DNA from: Clarkia xantiana subsp. parviflora
Lineage: Eukaryota; Streptophyta; Magnoliopsida; Myrtales; Onagraceae
Reading direction: 5' to 3'
DNA: 64,000 nt
NCBI GenBank assembly: GCA_036873135.1
Contig: JAPTYO010000008.1
Span: 27,244,761 to 27,308,760 of the forward strand
Both the position numbers and the translations under genes were made by a program. Positions 12,244 through 22,787 of this stretch are shown piece by piece. The notes under the pieces are model-generated. The model worked only from the letters and a program-made list of their open reading frames with translations, had not been told where the DNA came from and ran no database searches. Position 1 is the first letter of the stretch. The number at the start of each line of letters is the position of its first letter.

Positions 12244-12440
12244 TTGTCGACAAAATTATACCTTTTAAAAATATATTTATTCAAACATTATGTAAACATT
12301 GACAAAAAATTATTATAATTAATTTGTTGTTTATATAGTTTTGACAAAGTAAGAGATAAGACTATAAAATGAAAATTGTGTATCTTTTTTTTATAAAAGA
12401 AATAGATCAAAAAATGACCATTTCATCTAAATATAATTTA
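12244..12440. other. Helitron filler between LINE and MITE
   Basis: AT-rich sequence with no coding signal. It is residual Helitron body between the LINE and the first fold-back MITE. Confidence 0.4.
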
Positions 12441-13278
12441 GGGTTAAAGGTCCTTTTGGTACCACATGTTTGCAAAAATTACACTGTTCATACCACTAGT
12501 ATTTTTTCGTACCGAATTGGTACCATATGTTTCCAAACCTTACTGTTTTGGTACCTCCGTTAGGGTTCCGTCAAAAACGGCCATTAAATGGCATGTGCCA
12601 TGCACGTGACCAGCCCAAAACTTTCAATTTTGTTACAATTTAGTCCATCTAAGACATCCCTAACTTTTATTTTGTTCAATTTAGTCCTAAAACTTCAAAA
12701 TCAAACCATTTCCCCAAATGACCTAGCCGGACCTAGCCATGGGCTAGATCCGACCCTGGGTCATGGTCGCCGGACCCAGGCGACCCCGACCCAGGGTCGG
12801 ACCTAGCCTAGGCTAGGTCCGGCTAGGTCAATTGGGACCTAGCCCCAATTGAGTTAAACTAGGGCTAGGTCCCAATTGACCTAGCCGGACCTAGCCTAGG
12901 GCTAGGTCCGACCCTGGGTTGGGGTCGCCTGGGTCCGACGACCATGACCCAGGGTCGGACCTAGCCCATGGCTAGGTCCGGCTAGGTCCGGCTAGGTCAA
13001 TTTGGGAAAATGGTTTGGTTTTGAAGTTTTAGGACTAAATTGAACAAAAAAAAAGTTAGGGATGTATTAGATGGACTAAATTGTAACAAAATTGAAAGTT
13101 TTGGGCTGGTCACGTGCATGGCACATGCCATTTAACGGCTGTTTTTGACAGAACCCTAACGGAGGTACCAAAACAGTAAGGTTTGGAAACATATGGTACC
13201 AATTCGGTACGAAAAAATACTAGTGGTATGAACAGTGTAATTTTTTCAAACATGTGGTACCAAAAGGACCTTTAACCC
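12441..13278. mobile_element. Fold-back MITE copy 1 (Mutator-type, 9-bp TSD)
   Basis: Ends GGGTTAAAGGTCCTTTTGG and its complement; exact 9-bp target duplication TATAATTTA (12432-12440 and 13279-13287). The two arms are complementary over most of their length: GGTACC blocks, CCGTTAGGGTT, CACGTG (12603-12608 and 13111-13116), TTTAGTCC. The core consists of repeated, partly palindromic GACCTAGCC/GGCTAGGTC units. It is 838 bp and non-coding. The long inverted arms and 9-bp duplication suggest a Mutator-like origin. It shares about 95% of its arms with copy 2 at 37232. Confidence 0.85.
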
Positions 13279-13385
13279 TATAATTTATAGGACTATTATA
13301 TCGTTATATGCATGTAACTTGAAACGTATTTGCTCCCGTAATGTCCTCAAATTTATATTTCAATATAATTGCAAATTCATAAAAG

Positions 13386-13442
<57 letters not shown>
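13386..13442. repeat. (ATA)n microsatellite
   Basis: A continuous run of ATA/AAT triplets, about 19 units, in Helitron filler sequence. Confidence 0.9.
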
Positions 13443-13805
13443 TATTAACTACCACTCTATACTCTATAGTCTATAAACGGGTTTCATCACAAGTATTGGC
13501 CCAAGTTGCTTCATCACAAGTATTGGCCCAAGTTCAATCGATCTAACATCCTAAAACACCTAGCAGTTTTCAACACCACCGCATCCAACATATTTGTTAT
13601 TCCCGTAGCGCAAACCTTCTTCCAGAGCTCTCCACCAGCAACAACAATAGTAATCGAGGCATATAATTATGACCAGGTTTATAGTCTCGACATGCACTGT
13701 GAGCATGAAATTTGGGGAGTCAACAATAGTGGCATATAATTCTGACAGGTTCGTACTTTGTAATACAGATTTGTGCATGTTGTTCAGTTCCACTACTTCA
13801 ACCTT
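13443..13805 (-). other. Helitron filler with an open 78-codon frame, possible captured gene piece
   Basis: The minus strand at 13560-13793 is open for 77 codons and stays open up to the Copia insertion. A second minus frame reads ELWKKVCATG-like text. I do not recognise the protein. The composition is less AT-rich than its surroundings, which is compatible with a host fragment picked up by the Helitron, but nothing proves it. A short tandem repeat TCACAAGTATTGGCCCAAGT occurs twice (about 13487-13533). Confidence 0.25.
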
Positions 13806-13810
13806 ACAAA

Positions 13811-14340
13811 TGTAGATGCAAGCCTCTATTCTACTTAGTTACAAGTGTTGCAAACAAGAACTTGACTAATTGCAGTAAACAAGATCGATCAAGGAAGTGA
13901 ACACTGAAAGATTGCAGTAGAAAACTAGTTTACTTCAATCTGTAAAACCCAGCACACATACATACATAAAGAAAGTCATCTAAACTTCTATTACAAGTAA
14001 CTGCAGCCCTACTAACTTCCCATCAAACCATTACCCTAAAAACACTCCTAAATTGTCTCTATACAACTGTTATCAAACCAGCAGCAAACCAGCAAACTAA
14101 CTCTGTAATAACCAACACAAACCAAAGTTTAAACTTGTCTCAACTAACTTCAACTAACTAATGACTTAGAACATAAGTAAACAGCTCCACAGCTTTCCAT
14201 CTTTAAGTCAGCTTGATTCCAGCTCCATTTCACTTCCATTGGACTCTATTCCAGTCAAATCTCTGTCTCTTGAAGTCACTAGCATTGCTCCTTCTGTCTG
14301 CATATCTTCTCCTAACCTGCACAGCACAAATACATCTTCA
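13811..14340 (-). repeat. 3' LTR of the minus-strand Copia
   Basis: 530 bp, TG...CA ends, near-identical to 19628-20157. The polypurine tract AGGGGAGG (minus strand, about 14343-14350) lies immediately inside. Confidence 0.9.
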
Positions 14341-14375
14341 TATCCTCCCCTAAACTGAACCGTCTTGCAAGAGGT

Positions 14376-15410
14376 TCAGTTTAGCTTGCACAAGCCAATC
14401 TGTGCTCTAAGAGCTTCAAATGAAGCAATCTTGAGTGGCTTCGTAAACATATCAACAAGATTATCCTGACTCCTAAAATATTCAATCATAACATTCACAT
14501 TATCACATAAATCACGCAGGTAGAAGAATTTAACATCTATGTGCTTAGTTCTTCCATGAAGAACTGGATTTTTAGCCAACTTAATTGTTGAGCTATTATC
14601 ACACAGCATTCTAGTGGCACCTCTCTGTGGGTTTGATAGAAAAGCAAGTACTCTTCTCATCTAAAGGATGTGCTTAGCACATTCAGTAGCAGCTATAAAC
14701 TCTGTTTCAGTACTTGACAATGTTACAATTTGCTGCTTCTTGGACATCCAGGAGACTGCAGCTCCTCCAAGAACAAAAACATACCCACTTGTACTTCTTC
14801 TATCATCCTTACAACCTGCAAAGTCACTATCACTGTATGCTACAAGAGGTTGAGTTGAATGCCTCTTGAAAAACAGACCAACATCCTTTGTACCCTGCAC
14901 ATATCTAAGCACTCTTTTTGCTGCAAATAAGTGACTTGCTGCAGGATTCTCCATCAAATGAGATATATAACTCACAGCAAATCGAAGATCGGGTCTAGAT
15001 GCTGTTAGATACATGAGACTTCCAATGAGTTGCCTATAGTGTGACTTATCTACTGCTCCGCCTAAGTCATTCTTCATCAATAAACTACTAGTCTCAACAG
15101 GTATCCTTACCCCATTACACTCAGACATTTCAAACTTGGTTAAAACATCTCTTGAATACTTCTTTTGACACACTGAAATTCCCTCAGGTGTTTGCTTAAT
15201 TTCTAAGCCTAGATAGTAATGTAATAACTCCATATCAGACATCTCAAACTCTTTCATCATAGTGCACTTAAATTCCTTGAACATGCTATTACTATTACCA
15301 GTGTAAACAAGGTCATCAACATAAACACACACAATCAACAACTTTCCACCCTTTTCAGTTTTAGTAAAAACAGTGTGTTCATATGGACACTTTAGGAACC
15401 CTTTTTGCAA
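14376..15410 (-). pseudogene. Copia pol: reverse transcriptase C-terminus and RNase H
   Basis: The frame 14661-15410 holds the catalytic YVDDLVYTGNS (YVDD box) followed by LIGSLMYLTASRPDL, KRVLRYVQGTKD and the RNase H motifs YSDSDFAGC and SSTETEFIAATECAK. After a stop at 14660, the frame 14376-14660 continues with MLCDNSSTIKLAKNP, HGRTKHIDVKFFYLRD and LVDMFTKPL, the C-terminal end of Copia RNase H. The break at 15411-15450 separates it from the reverse transcriptase palm. Confidence 0.85.
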
Positions 15411-15450
15411 AAAAGAAGTTCTCTAATCTGCTGTACCAAGCACGAGGTGC

Positions 15451-16289
15451 TTACTTAAGTTCATACAGTGATTTTCTTAATCTATAGACTTTGTTCTCTT
15501 TTCCTTTCACTATGAAAACTAAAGATTGTTCAATATACACTTCCTCTTCTAGGTTTCCATACAAAAATGCATATTTCACATCAAGTTGGTAAAGATACCA
15601 ATCATTCTGGGCTGCTAAGGCAATAACAATCCTAATTGTATCTAGCCTAGCCACAGGAGCATACACCTCTGTGTAATCAACACCATAAGACTGAGTGTAA
15701 CCCTTAGCTGCCAATCTAGCCTTAAACTTATCAATTTCACCATTTTCTTTAAGTTTGGTTTTGTGAACCCATTTCACACCTATGGTTTTCTGACCCTTTG
15801 GCAAATCAACTAGTTCCCATGTCTTATTCTTCTCTATCGAAGCTATCTCACTTTGCATAGCCTTAACCCATTTCATATCTTGATTAGCTACTTCAAATGT
15901 GACTGGATCACAGTCAGTAAATAAGCAAGTATGAGAAACATTTTCATTATCACTTCGATGTATGGGAATGGATCTGACCTCATAATCTTCATAGTGTCGA
16001 GGTCTTTTGATTGCCCTTCTGCTCCTTTGTAGAGTTGTAGAACTCTCACCAATATTATTATGTGATGTCACTCTAACTGCAGTAGGTGAATCACCATAAT
16101 CAAGCTGCTCCTCTTCTTCTTCAATTTCTGCTTGATGATCTTCATTATCCTCATCTTGAGTCTCTTCAGGAAGCTGCTGCTCCTCACCAGCTTCTTCTGC
16201 TGCTTCTTCTCCTTCTTCATTAGGATGGACCTCATCATCACCTCCAACATGTATATCATAATCTTGACAAACTTGCAGCTGATTTAATC
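15451..16289 (-). pseudogene. Copia pol: reverse transcriptase N-terminal part
   Basis: It reads an acidic linker, then KAMQSEIASIEKNKTWELVD, GVKWVHKTKLKENGEIDKFK, ARLAAKGYTQSYGVDYTEVY, APVARLDTIRIVIALAAQ and LDVKYAFLYGNLEEEVYIEQ, the fingers and palm of a Copia reverse transcriptase. The first catalytic Asp is in LDVK. The upstream 35 residues of the open frame come from the inserted MITE and do not belong to the protein. Confidence 0.85.
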
Positions 16290-17124
16290 TTTTCATACCA
16301 CATGTTTGGCCGAATGTGGCTTTTAGTACCGGATGTTTGATTTTGTATACTTTTGGTACTAAACGTTTGAAAAAATGTGGCTTTTGGTACATCCGTTAGT
16401 TGGCCGTTAATTTTTTCCGATAAGTGACATGTGCAAGTCACGTGACCGACCCTAAACTTTCGATTTTGTTCAATTTAGTCCCTCAAATATATTCATAACT
16501 TTTAATTTGTTTAATTTAGTCTCAAAACTTCAAAATCAATTCCAATTGAATCATCGAACCCAATTGACCTAGCCGGACCTAACCTAGGGCTAGGTCCGAA
16601 CCTGGGTTGGGGTCGCCGGGCCCAGCCGACCCTGACCCAGGGTCGGACCTAGCCCTAGGCTAAGTCCGGCTAGATCAATTAGGACCTAGCCCAAATTCGA
16701 CCCAAATTGGGCTAGGTCCCAATTGACCTAGCCGGACCTAGCCTAGGGCTAGGTCCGACCTTGGGTCAGGTTTGGCTGGGTCCAGCGACCCTGAACCAGG
16801 GTCGGACCTAGCCCTCGGCTAGGTTCGGCTAGGTCAATTGGGTTCAATTGTTAAATTAGAATTGATTTTGAAGTTTTGGGACTAAATCAAACAAATTAAA
16901 AGTTAGGAATATATTTGAGGGACTAAATTGAATAAAATCGAAAGTTTAGGGTCGGTCACGTGACTTACACATGTCATTTAACGGAAAAAACTAACGGCCA
17001 ACTAACGGATGTACCAAAAATCACATTTTTTCAAACGTTTGGTACCAAAAGTATACAAAACCAAACATCCGGTACTAAAAGCCACATTCGGCCAAACATG
17101 TGGTATGAAAAGTACCTTTAACCC
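16290..17124. mobile_element. Fold-back MITE copy 3, inserted in the Copia pol
   Basis: The right end ...TACCTTTAACCC and the arms (TGGTACCAAA-like blocks, CACGTG at 16439-16444 and 16957-16962, TTTAGTCC, GACCTAGCCGGACCTAG core) are those of the family. The left tip is damaged: GGGTTAAAGGTA is replaced by unrelated bases before CTTTTCATACC. For that reason no 9-bp duplication can be found. It splits the Copia gene between integrase and reverse transcriptase, so it arrived after the Copia. Confidence 0.75.
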
Positions 17125-17130
17125 CCTTTT

Positions 17131-17828
17131 TTATTGAGTGGACCAATCCCAGAAGTTTGATTCATCAAACTTAACATTTTTGTCAGTGATTGTCTTCCTA
17201 GTTACAGGATTAAACAACTTATAAGCCTTTGACAAGTTGCTCATTCCTAAAACCACACATTTCTCAGACTTTGGGTCTAACTTCTTCCTATTCACATCTT
17301 GAACCTTTGCAAAGGCAACGCAGCCAAAAACTTTGAGGTACTCAGCTGTAGGCTTTCTACCATTCCATGCCTCATCAGGTGTCTTCTTTCTAACTGCAAA
17401 AGTGGGACACCTATTTAGAATATAGAAGCTCCAGATTACTGCTTCAGGCCAAAACCTTGGGGGCAACCCTGAAGTGTGCAACATTGATCTCATCATGTTT
17501 TCAACTGTTCTATTTTTTCTTTCAGCAACTCCGTTTTGTTGAGGAGTGAAAGGATCTGTTCTTTCTCTGACAATTCCCTGTGCTGCACAATAGTAGTTAA
17601 ACTCAGTTGAGTTATACTCCCCTCCATTGTCTGTCCTTAACACCTTAATCTTCTTTTCTGTTTGATTTTCAACCTCAGCCTTGAAAATCTCGAACTTCAG
17701 GAATGCTTCAGACTTTTCACTCATTAGAGACACCCATCATTTCCTTGTAAAGTCATCAATGAAAGAGATAAAATATCTCTTCCCTCCATTTGACATTGGA
17801 CTTATTGGTCCACATACATCTGAGTGAA
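17131..17828 (-). pseudogene. Copia pol: integrase core
   Basis: 17131-17733 reads KIKVLRTDNGGEYNSTEF, FTPQQNGVAERKNRTVENMM and EAVIWSFYILNRCPT, with the D and E of the DDE triad (TDNGGE; NGVAERKN). Further upstream on the minus strand (17734-17828) [20 protein letters not shown] gives the first Asp. A TGA stop and a frameshift separate the two parts and the pre-integrase region. Confidence 0.85.
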
Positions 17829-18800
17829 TCAACTGCAGTTGAACACTTGCTTTTCATGGTTAAGGACTGTCTGAAAAAAGTCTCTTTCATGTTTTCCAAT
17901 GGTGCAACTCTCACACAACTCCTCTCTAATTGGAATGAATGGCAGACCTCTCACCATATCCAGTCTGCTTAGAGTGTTTAGACCTCTAAAATTGAGATGC
18001 CCAAACCTATAATGCCATAACCATGCTTCTCTGTCATTAGCATCCTTCTTCTTCTTCTTTTCTTCTGTTGCTTTGAGACTGACCTGCAACTCATTTAAAG
18101 CTAAAGGAAATAACCTGTCAGGATTCATGGCTATCTCTAAAATTGTTCCTTTGCCATCTTCATAGATTTCACACCTTTTTTTACCAAACCAAACACTAAA
18201 CTTCTTCTGAAGTAATTGACCTACACTGAGCAAGTTTGTTTTCAAGCTTGGCACATATAACACATCACTTATAGTTTCAGTAAAACCATTTCTAGTTCTG
18301 AAAATTACAGTGACTTTACCACCCACCTGAATTGATGAGTTATCTCCAAATGCTACCTTCGAGCTATATCTTTCATTTAAACTTGAAAACACATCTTTGC
18401 AACCTGACATATGATTGCTGCAACCTGTATCTACAAACCACACATCTGCAGATGTATAATTTGTTTTCTTCTCTACTGTCATGAGAAGTACTTCCTTGTA
18501 TCCTTTATCTTCAATCTCAGCAAAATTAACTTGCTCTTCCTTTTCTTGAGGAATCCTAGCATAACATTCAGTCTGATAATGACCAAATCTACCACAACGA
18601 TGACATTGAACATTAGCTTTACTGTGATAGTTGTTATATCCTTGAAAATTTCTTCCTCTTCCTCTTCCTCTATCTTGATATCCTCTTCCTCTTTGATGAA
18701 AATTTCCACCTTCTCTTCCTGTTTGCTCCTGGTGGTTCTCAAAATCTCCTCTTCCTCTTCAATGATCATTCCTACCATAGTGCTGAATTCCTCTTCCAAA
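17829..18800 (-). pseudogene. Copia protease and pre-integrase, with gag zinc-knuckle region
   Basis: The frame 17829-18482 shows WFVDTGCSNHMSG (aspartic protease DTG), VLYVPSLKTNLLSVGQLL and the GAG-pre-integrase HYRFGHLNFRGLNTLSRLDM followed by LCESCTIGKHERDFF (HHCC zinc-binding part). Upstream (18483-18800) the minus strand carries arginine/glycine/glutamine-rich gag sequence with CHRCGRFGH-like zinc-knuckle text on one frame. Frame changes lie near 18480 and 18760. Confidence 0.8.
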
Positions 18801-19555
18801 CTTATGTGAGCCTCCTCTTCCTAAGTTTTCTCTTCCATATCCTCTTCCATCACCTCTTCCTCTGCCTCTTTGAAAGCCTCTTCCTCTTGTATTCGAGGTC
18901 TGAGAAGAGCTTCCAGCCTCTGAGACAACTTTCAGGGCGTGTTCTTCAACAGCAACATCATTGAACATCTTCTGCTCATGCACTATTAATGAACTATACA
19001 GTTCATCAAGGGTTAATATCTCTATATCCTTCGATTCTTCAATTGCACATACAACATAGTTGTACTTCTTGTGCAGAGATCTCATTATCTTTTCAACTAT
19101 AATCACATCAGTCATTTTCTCTCCAAATAGTCTCATATTGTTGCTAACTTCAAGCACTCTTCCAAAATACTGCAACACATTCTCATCATCTTTCATTCTC
19201 AGAAGTTCAAACTCACTTCTGAGTGCCTGCAATTGAGCTTTCTTCATACGCGTGGAGCCGATCCTTTATTTTTCATTGAATCCCATATAGCTTTAGAAGT
19301 ATCTTTGCAAAGTATACTCTCTAAAGTCACCCAATCTATGCCTTGAAACAAGATATTCTTTTCTTTCAAGTCAATTAGGGCCCTTGCTTCTCTGGTAGCA
19401 AGATCAATTCCATCAACATTGATTCCTTTATCAACTACATCCCAATACTGCTATGCTCTCAGCAGGTTCTCCATCACTAGGCTCCAGTGATCATAATTCT
19501 TCCTTGTGAATCTTGGTATAGTAAGACCAACAAAGTCATCTGCTTCATTTGACAT
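18759..19555 (-). pseudogene. Copia gag
   Basis: The start is MSNEADDFVGLTIPRFTRKN at about 19555, followed by YDHWSLVMENLLRA, then a TAG stop (near 19453), and DLKEKNILFQGIDW. After a frameshift near 19250 the frame 18759-19247 continues with KKAQLQALRSEFELLRMKDD, VEKIMRSLHKKYNYVV and an RGRGFQRGRGRGDGRG tail. These are the conserved steps of a UBN2-type Copia gag, which forms the nucleocapsid around the retrotransposon RNA. One stop and one frameshift inactivate it. Confidence 0.8.
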
Positions 19556-19613
19556 CTTCTAGTTTCCGATTTTGTAAAATCGAAACTATGTTGCAGGATC
19601 TTCAAACCGTGGT

Positions 19614-19625
19614 GCTCTGATACCA
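19614..19625 (-). promoter_or_regulatory. Primer-binding site of the Copia
   Basis: Minus-strand TGGTATCAGAGC, complementary to the 3' end of plant initiator tRNA-Met, two bases inside the 5' LTR. Confidence 0.9.
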
Positions 19626-19627
19626 CG

Positions 19628-20157
19628 TGTAGATGCAAGCCTCTATTCTACTTAGTTACAAGTGTTGCAAACAAGAACTTGACTAATTTCAGTAAACAAG
19701 ATCGATCAAGGAAGTGAAAACTGAAAGATTGCAGCAGAAAACTAGTTTACTTCATTCTGTAAAACCCAGCACACATACATACATAAAGAAATTCATCTAA
19801 ACTTCTATTACAAGTAACTGCAGCCCTTCTAACTTCCCATCAAACCATTACCCTAAAAACACTCCTAAATTGTCTCTAAACAACTGTTATCAAACCAGCA
19901 GCGAACCAACAAACTAACTCTGTAATAACCAACACAAACCAAAGTTTAAACTTGTCTCAACTAATTTCAACTAACTAATGACTTAGAACATAAGTAAACA
20001 GCTCCACAGTTTTCCATCTTTAAGTCAGCTTGATTCCAGCTCCATTTCACTTCCATTGGACTCTATTCCAATCAAATCTCTGTCTCTTGAAGTCACTAGC
20101 ATTGCTCCTTCTGTCTGCATATCTTCTCCTAACCTGCACAGCACAAATGCATCTTCA
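19628..20157 (-). repeat. 5' LTR of the minus-strand Copia
   Basis: 530 bp, TGTAGATG...CATCTTCA, partner of 13811-14340. The target duplication copy ACAAA follows at 20158-20162. Confidence 0.9.
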
Positions 20158-20162
20158 ACAAA

Positions 20163-20899
20163 TCCGTGGATCTAATGTTGAAAGATCAACATAAAAATTG
20201 TGGGCCTTAAATACATTGGTTATTGGAGAACCCCTCATCTCATCTGATATGGAATGGAAATTGGGTAATTGTTCTATTTGGGTCGATTTGTGAGAGCTCA
20301 AACAGGACAATTCAGCTGCTTCAAAATGTCAAAATCTATCATTTATATAGTAATCTAGATGTGTGTCTAGTTTCTAAACGGTGGAGTTTCAGGGCAAGAA
20401 CGCACGCCCCATCAGCTGCCATTGAAGCGTAACTACGACGGTATGCTTGTAAGAAGACTCTGTTACAATCTCAGCCATTAAGAAGAGAATTATGCTACAA
20501 TGGCAGCCATTAATTTTAATTGCTCAGATTTAATCCTGCAGTTAAACCAAACATGAATAATTGCTTGCGGTAACTGATGATAGATTTATTATAGAAGATA
20601 AAAGATACCGATGTTGTAATTAATTTTATTTTAGCCTGAATTATGGTGATGTGTATTTTTCTTAATGGCTAATGATGCTAACGTGTCAAACTCAGATTTA
20701 TTCTCCAAGTGAGGCCATCAACTTTAGTGTATAGGAGGAGGAGAGATAACATAATGGAGAGTAAGTAGTTTGGTTAGAGCAACGGAAGGTAATGAATGAT
20801 GTGTTAGAATGTGATTTGCTAATATAGATTGGCACTCTCATATTGAGCCAAAATTAGGATTAGTATAATATATTTAGATTAGATTAGATTTAGATTAGA
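20163..20899 (-). other. 5' end segment of the Helitron
   Basis: Residual Helitron body up to its TC-type 5' end at 20899. No helicase or Rep motif is visible. An open 69-codon stretch at 20223-20432 is not recognisable and is probably chance or a captured fragment. Confidence 0.45.
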
Positions 20900-21324
20900 T
20901 CCATGTTATTAAATATGTAAAAAAATCTTAAAAATAATATTATTTTAATGTATATATATTTCTATCTAATTACTTATATTATGATATAAAAGAAATATTT
21001 GTTTACGATAAATTGTTAAAAAAATTATACATGTAGAATGATATATACTATGTTTATGATTCACGTATATTGAAAATCATTAGTAAAAAATAAATTATTA
21101 ATATATATAACTGATTTACTAATATGATATGATGGATGTGCATAAACGTGAATCTACTGACGGTTCTAAATCAAGATATGTCAATCATCGTATAACATAT
21201 CTTGTATAAAATGTATATAAAAAATAATATTCACTTACACGATAAAGAGAAACATAAAAATTTACAAGAGGATTTAGTCGAACATCTCTGGCAATTTAGT
21301 AATATCTGTGACAGTTCTATTTAG

Positions 21325-21361
<37 letters not shown>

Positions 21362-21979
21362 AATTTTTATTTTAGTTGGCAATTTTAATTTATTATTTGT
21401 ATATTTTTGTACTGTAATTTTAAATTATTACAATCATTATTAAAAAAAAATACGTGTTCATTTATATATTATATTCGTAAATTTTAGTATAATTTTTTTA
21501 AATACCAAAAGGATCATTTAAAAAAATATATAGTATGTAAATAATTGAAATGTTACTCTAACAACGTCGAGTTTTGAATTTTGGGATAACAATACACGTC
21601 GGTCAAAGTTGAATCTAAATATTTAAACTAAAATTGACCAACTTTGACGAATTCATAAAAATGCAAAATTTCATTAAAAATCAATTACTTTTTTATGATT
21701 TTGTATTTTTTTTATCTAAATGTGAATATTTAAATTATATATAAGGCATTAAAAAAATAAAAAAATCATTGTGATTATGTAATTATGTGAGTCCCAATAT
21801 AGAAGTGGAATTTGACCTGCACAATTGGAAAAAGTTCCAAAGAGTTTCAAATTTACTGTAAAAATTATTATAGCAGTTTCATTTCGATGAGTTGTTGACA
21901 ATAACATGGTAGCTTACTTGAAGGCAGTAGGCACTCACCATTGGAAGTGGTCTAATTATTCGAGTAAGGGGAGCCTAAC

Positions 21980-22562
21980 TAGGGATGGCAACGGGTCTCG
22001 CGGCCCCGCTGACCCGCGGGGCCCCGACCCGGTTTTGACCCGCCGACCCGCGGGTTCGGGTCTAGAGACCCGGGGCCCCGCCCCGAAATGCATATATATA
22101 TAATATTTTTTTTTAAAAAAATATATTAATTTAATCTAACATTTACTAAATAATATGGTTAATATAGTACGTATATAAATAACATGGACCAAATTACAAA
22201 TAGATGTATATTTAGATTATTAGGATTTGTTAATTTGAATTTGGTGTTTGGATTTGAATTTGTATTTTGTAATGAATTTGATGTGTTTATTGTTTGTATT
22301 TGATTGGTGTTAGATTTATGTTTTAAATTTATATATAATGTAATATTTTGATAAAAAAAATTGTAATTAATATTGAGAAGTGAAGAAAAAAAAAAGTTGT
22401 TCACATGGCGGGGCGGGTTGGGGCCCCGCGGGTCGACCCACGAAATCTTGACCCGACCCGACTCGGAAAGTGCATTTGGCCGGGGCCGGGTCAGCCAGAT
22501 CGACCCACGGGGCGGGGCTGCGGAAACCCGCCCCGCCCCGCCCCGCCCCGTTGCCATCCCTA
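21980..22562. mobile_element. hAT-type MITE upstream of the HSF gene, 583 bp
   Basis: Perfect inverted tips TAGGGATGGCAACGGG and CCCGTTGCCATCCCTA, exact 8-bp target duplication AGCCTAAC (21972-21979 and 22563-22570). The subterminal 100 bp on each side are GC-rich arrays of GACCCG/CGGGTC and GGGGCC; the middle 300 bp are very AT-rich and non-coding. Its right end is about 225 bp before the start codon of the HSF gene. Confidence 0.9.
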
Positions 22563-22787
22563 AGCCTAACTCGTCATTATTGGGGTATGATAATAATAAT
22601 ATATATTATATAGGGATTCATTTGCAATTAAAAGGTGAGAGCCGTGGATCGTTTCATTCTCCAAATGGCAAAAGCACTGCAAAATGCAAACGTGGCGCCA
22701 TCCTACATTTCCATAAATAGACTTATGAAATACCTCACTCTCTTCTGCTCGGTGCCGATTTTATATCCACGGGAGAGAAGAACGGTG

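Larger units (their letters stand above)
13811..20157 (-). mobile_element. Complete Copia retrotransposon, minus strand
   Basis: Two 530-bp LTRs (13811-14340 and 19628-20157) begin TGTAGATGCAAGCC and end CATCTTCA, and a 5-bp target duplication ACAAA flanks them (13806-13810 and 20158-20162). By eye I count about 13 differences between the LTRs, roughly 97.5% identity, so the insertion is moderately old. Minus-strand order is 5' LTR, primer-binding site, gag, protease, integrase, reverse transcriptase, RNase H, polypurine tract, 3' LTR: the Copia order. Stops and frameshifts inactivate it, and a fold-back MITE sits between integrase and reverse transcriptase. Confidence 0.9.
8369..20899 (-). 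mobile_element. Helitron with nested LINE, fold-back MITE and Copia element
   Basis: On the minus strand the 5' end is TCTAATCTAAATCTAATC (from 20899). The 3' end is a GC hairpin CCCGCTCCTCGCGCGGG (8381-8397) followed by TTGAGCAC and CTAG (8369-8372). Insertion lies between A and T of the host, with no target duplication. All three features define Helitrons. The host element it interrupted is known from a second copy, so both borders are fixed to the base. After subtracting the LINE, the MITE at 12441 and the Copia at 13811, about 1.6 kb of Helitron is left, with no Rep/helicase motif, so it is non-autonomous. Confidence 0.75.
7788..21952. mobile_element. PIF/Harbinger-like non-autonomous element split by a 12.5-kb nested insertion
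   Basis: The left tip GAGCGCTTTTAATGG (7788) and right tip CCATTGGAAGTGGTC (ending 21952) are imperfect inverted repeats, flanked by TAA on both sides (7785-7787 and 21953-21955). The left part (7788-8368) aligns by eye with 27475-28045 of the second copy, and the right part (20900-21952) with 28046 onward. The junction reads through cleanly once 8369-20899 is removed: AATAGTATAAAA joined to TCCATGTTATT, against AATAGTATAGAATTCCATATTATT in the other copy. Without the insertion it is about 1.63 kb and has no recognisable transposase. Confidence 0.75.

Noticed and set aside
13319..13546. 75-codon frame with a poly-Asn run
   Set aside because: Translation of the (ATA)n microsatellite.
20774..21955. 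A separate PIF-like element with its left end at TTAGAGCAACGGAA (20774)
   Set aside because: The flanks TTA and TAA do not match, and the left part lacks similarity to the other copy. The true left half lies at 7788-8368, split off by the Helitron.
22373..22720. 115-codon plus frame in the hAT MITE upstream of the HSF
   Set aside because: It is formed by the GC-rich subterminal repeat and crosses the element border; no recognisable domain.
22635..22787. Upstream in-frame ATG extending the HSF by 51 residues
   Set aside because: The added sequence has no HSF-like feature and includes a TATA-like CATAAATAG (about 22715); the start at 22788 is more natural. Not excluded.
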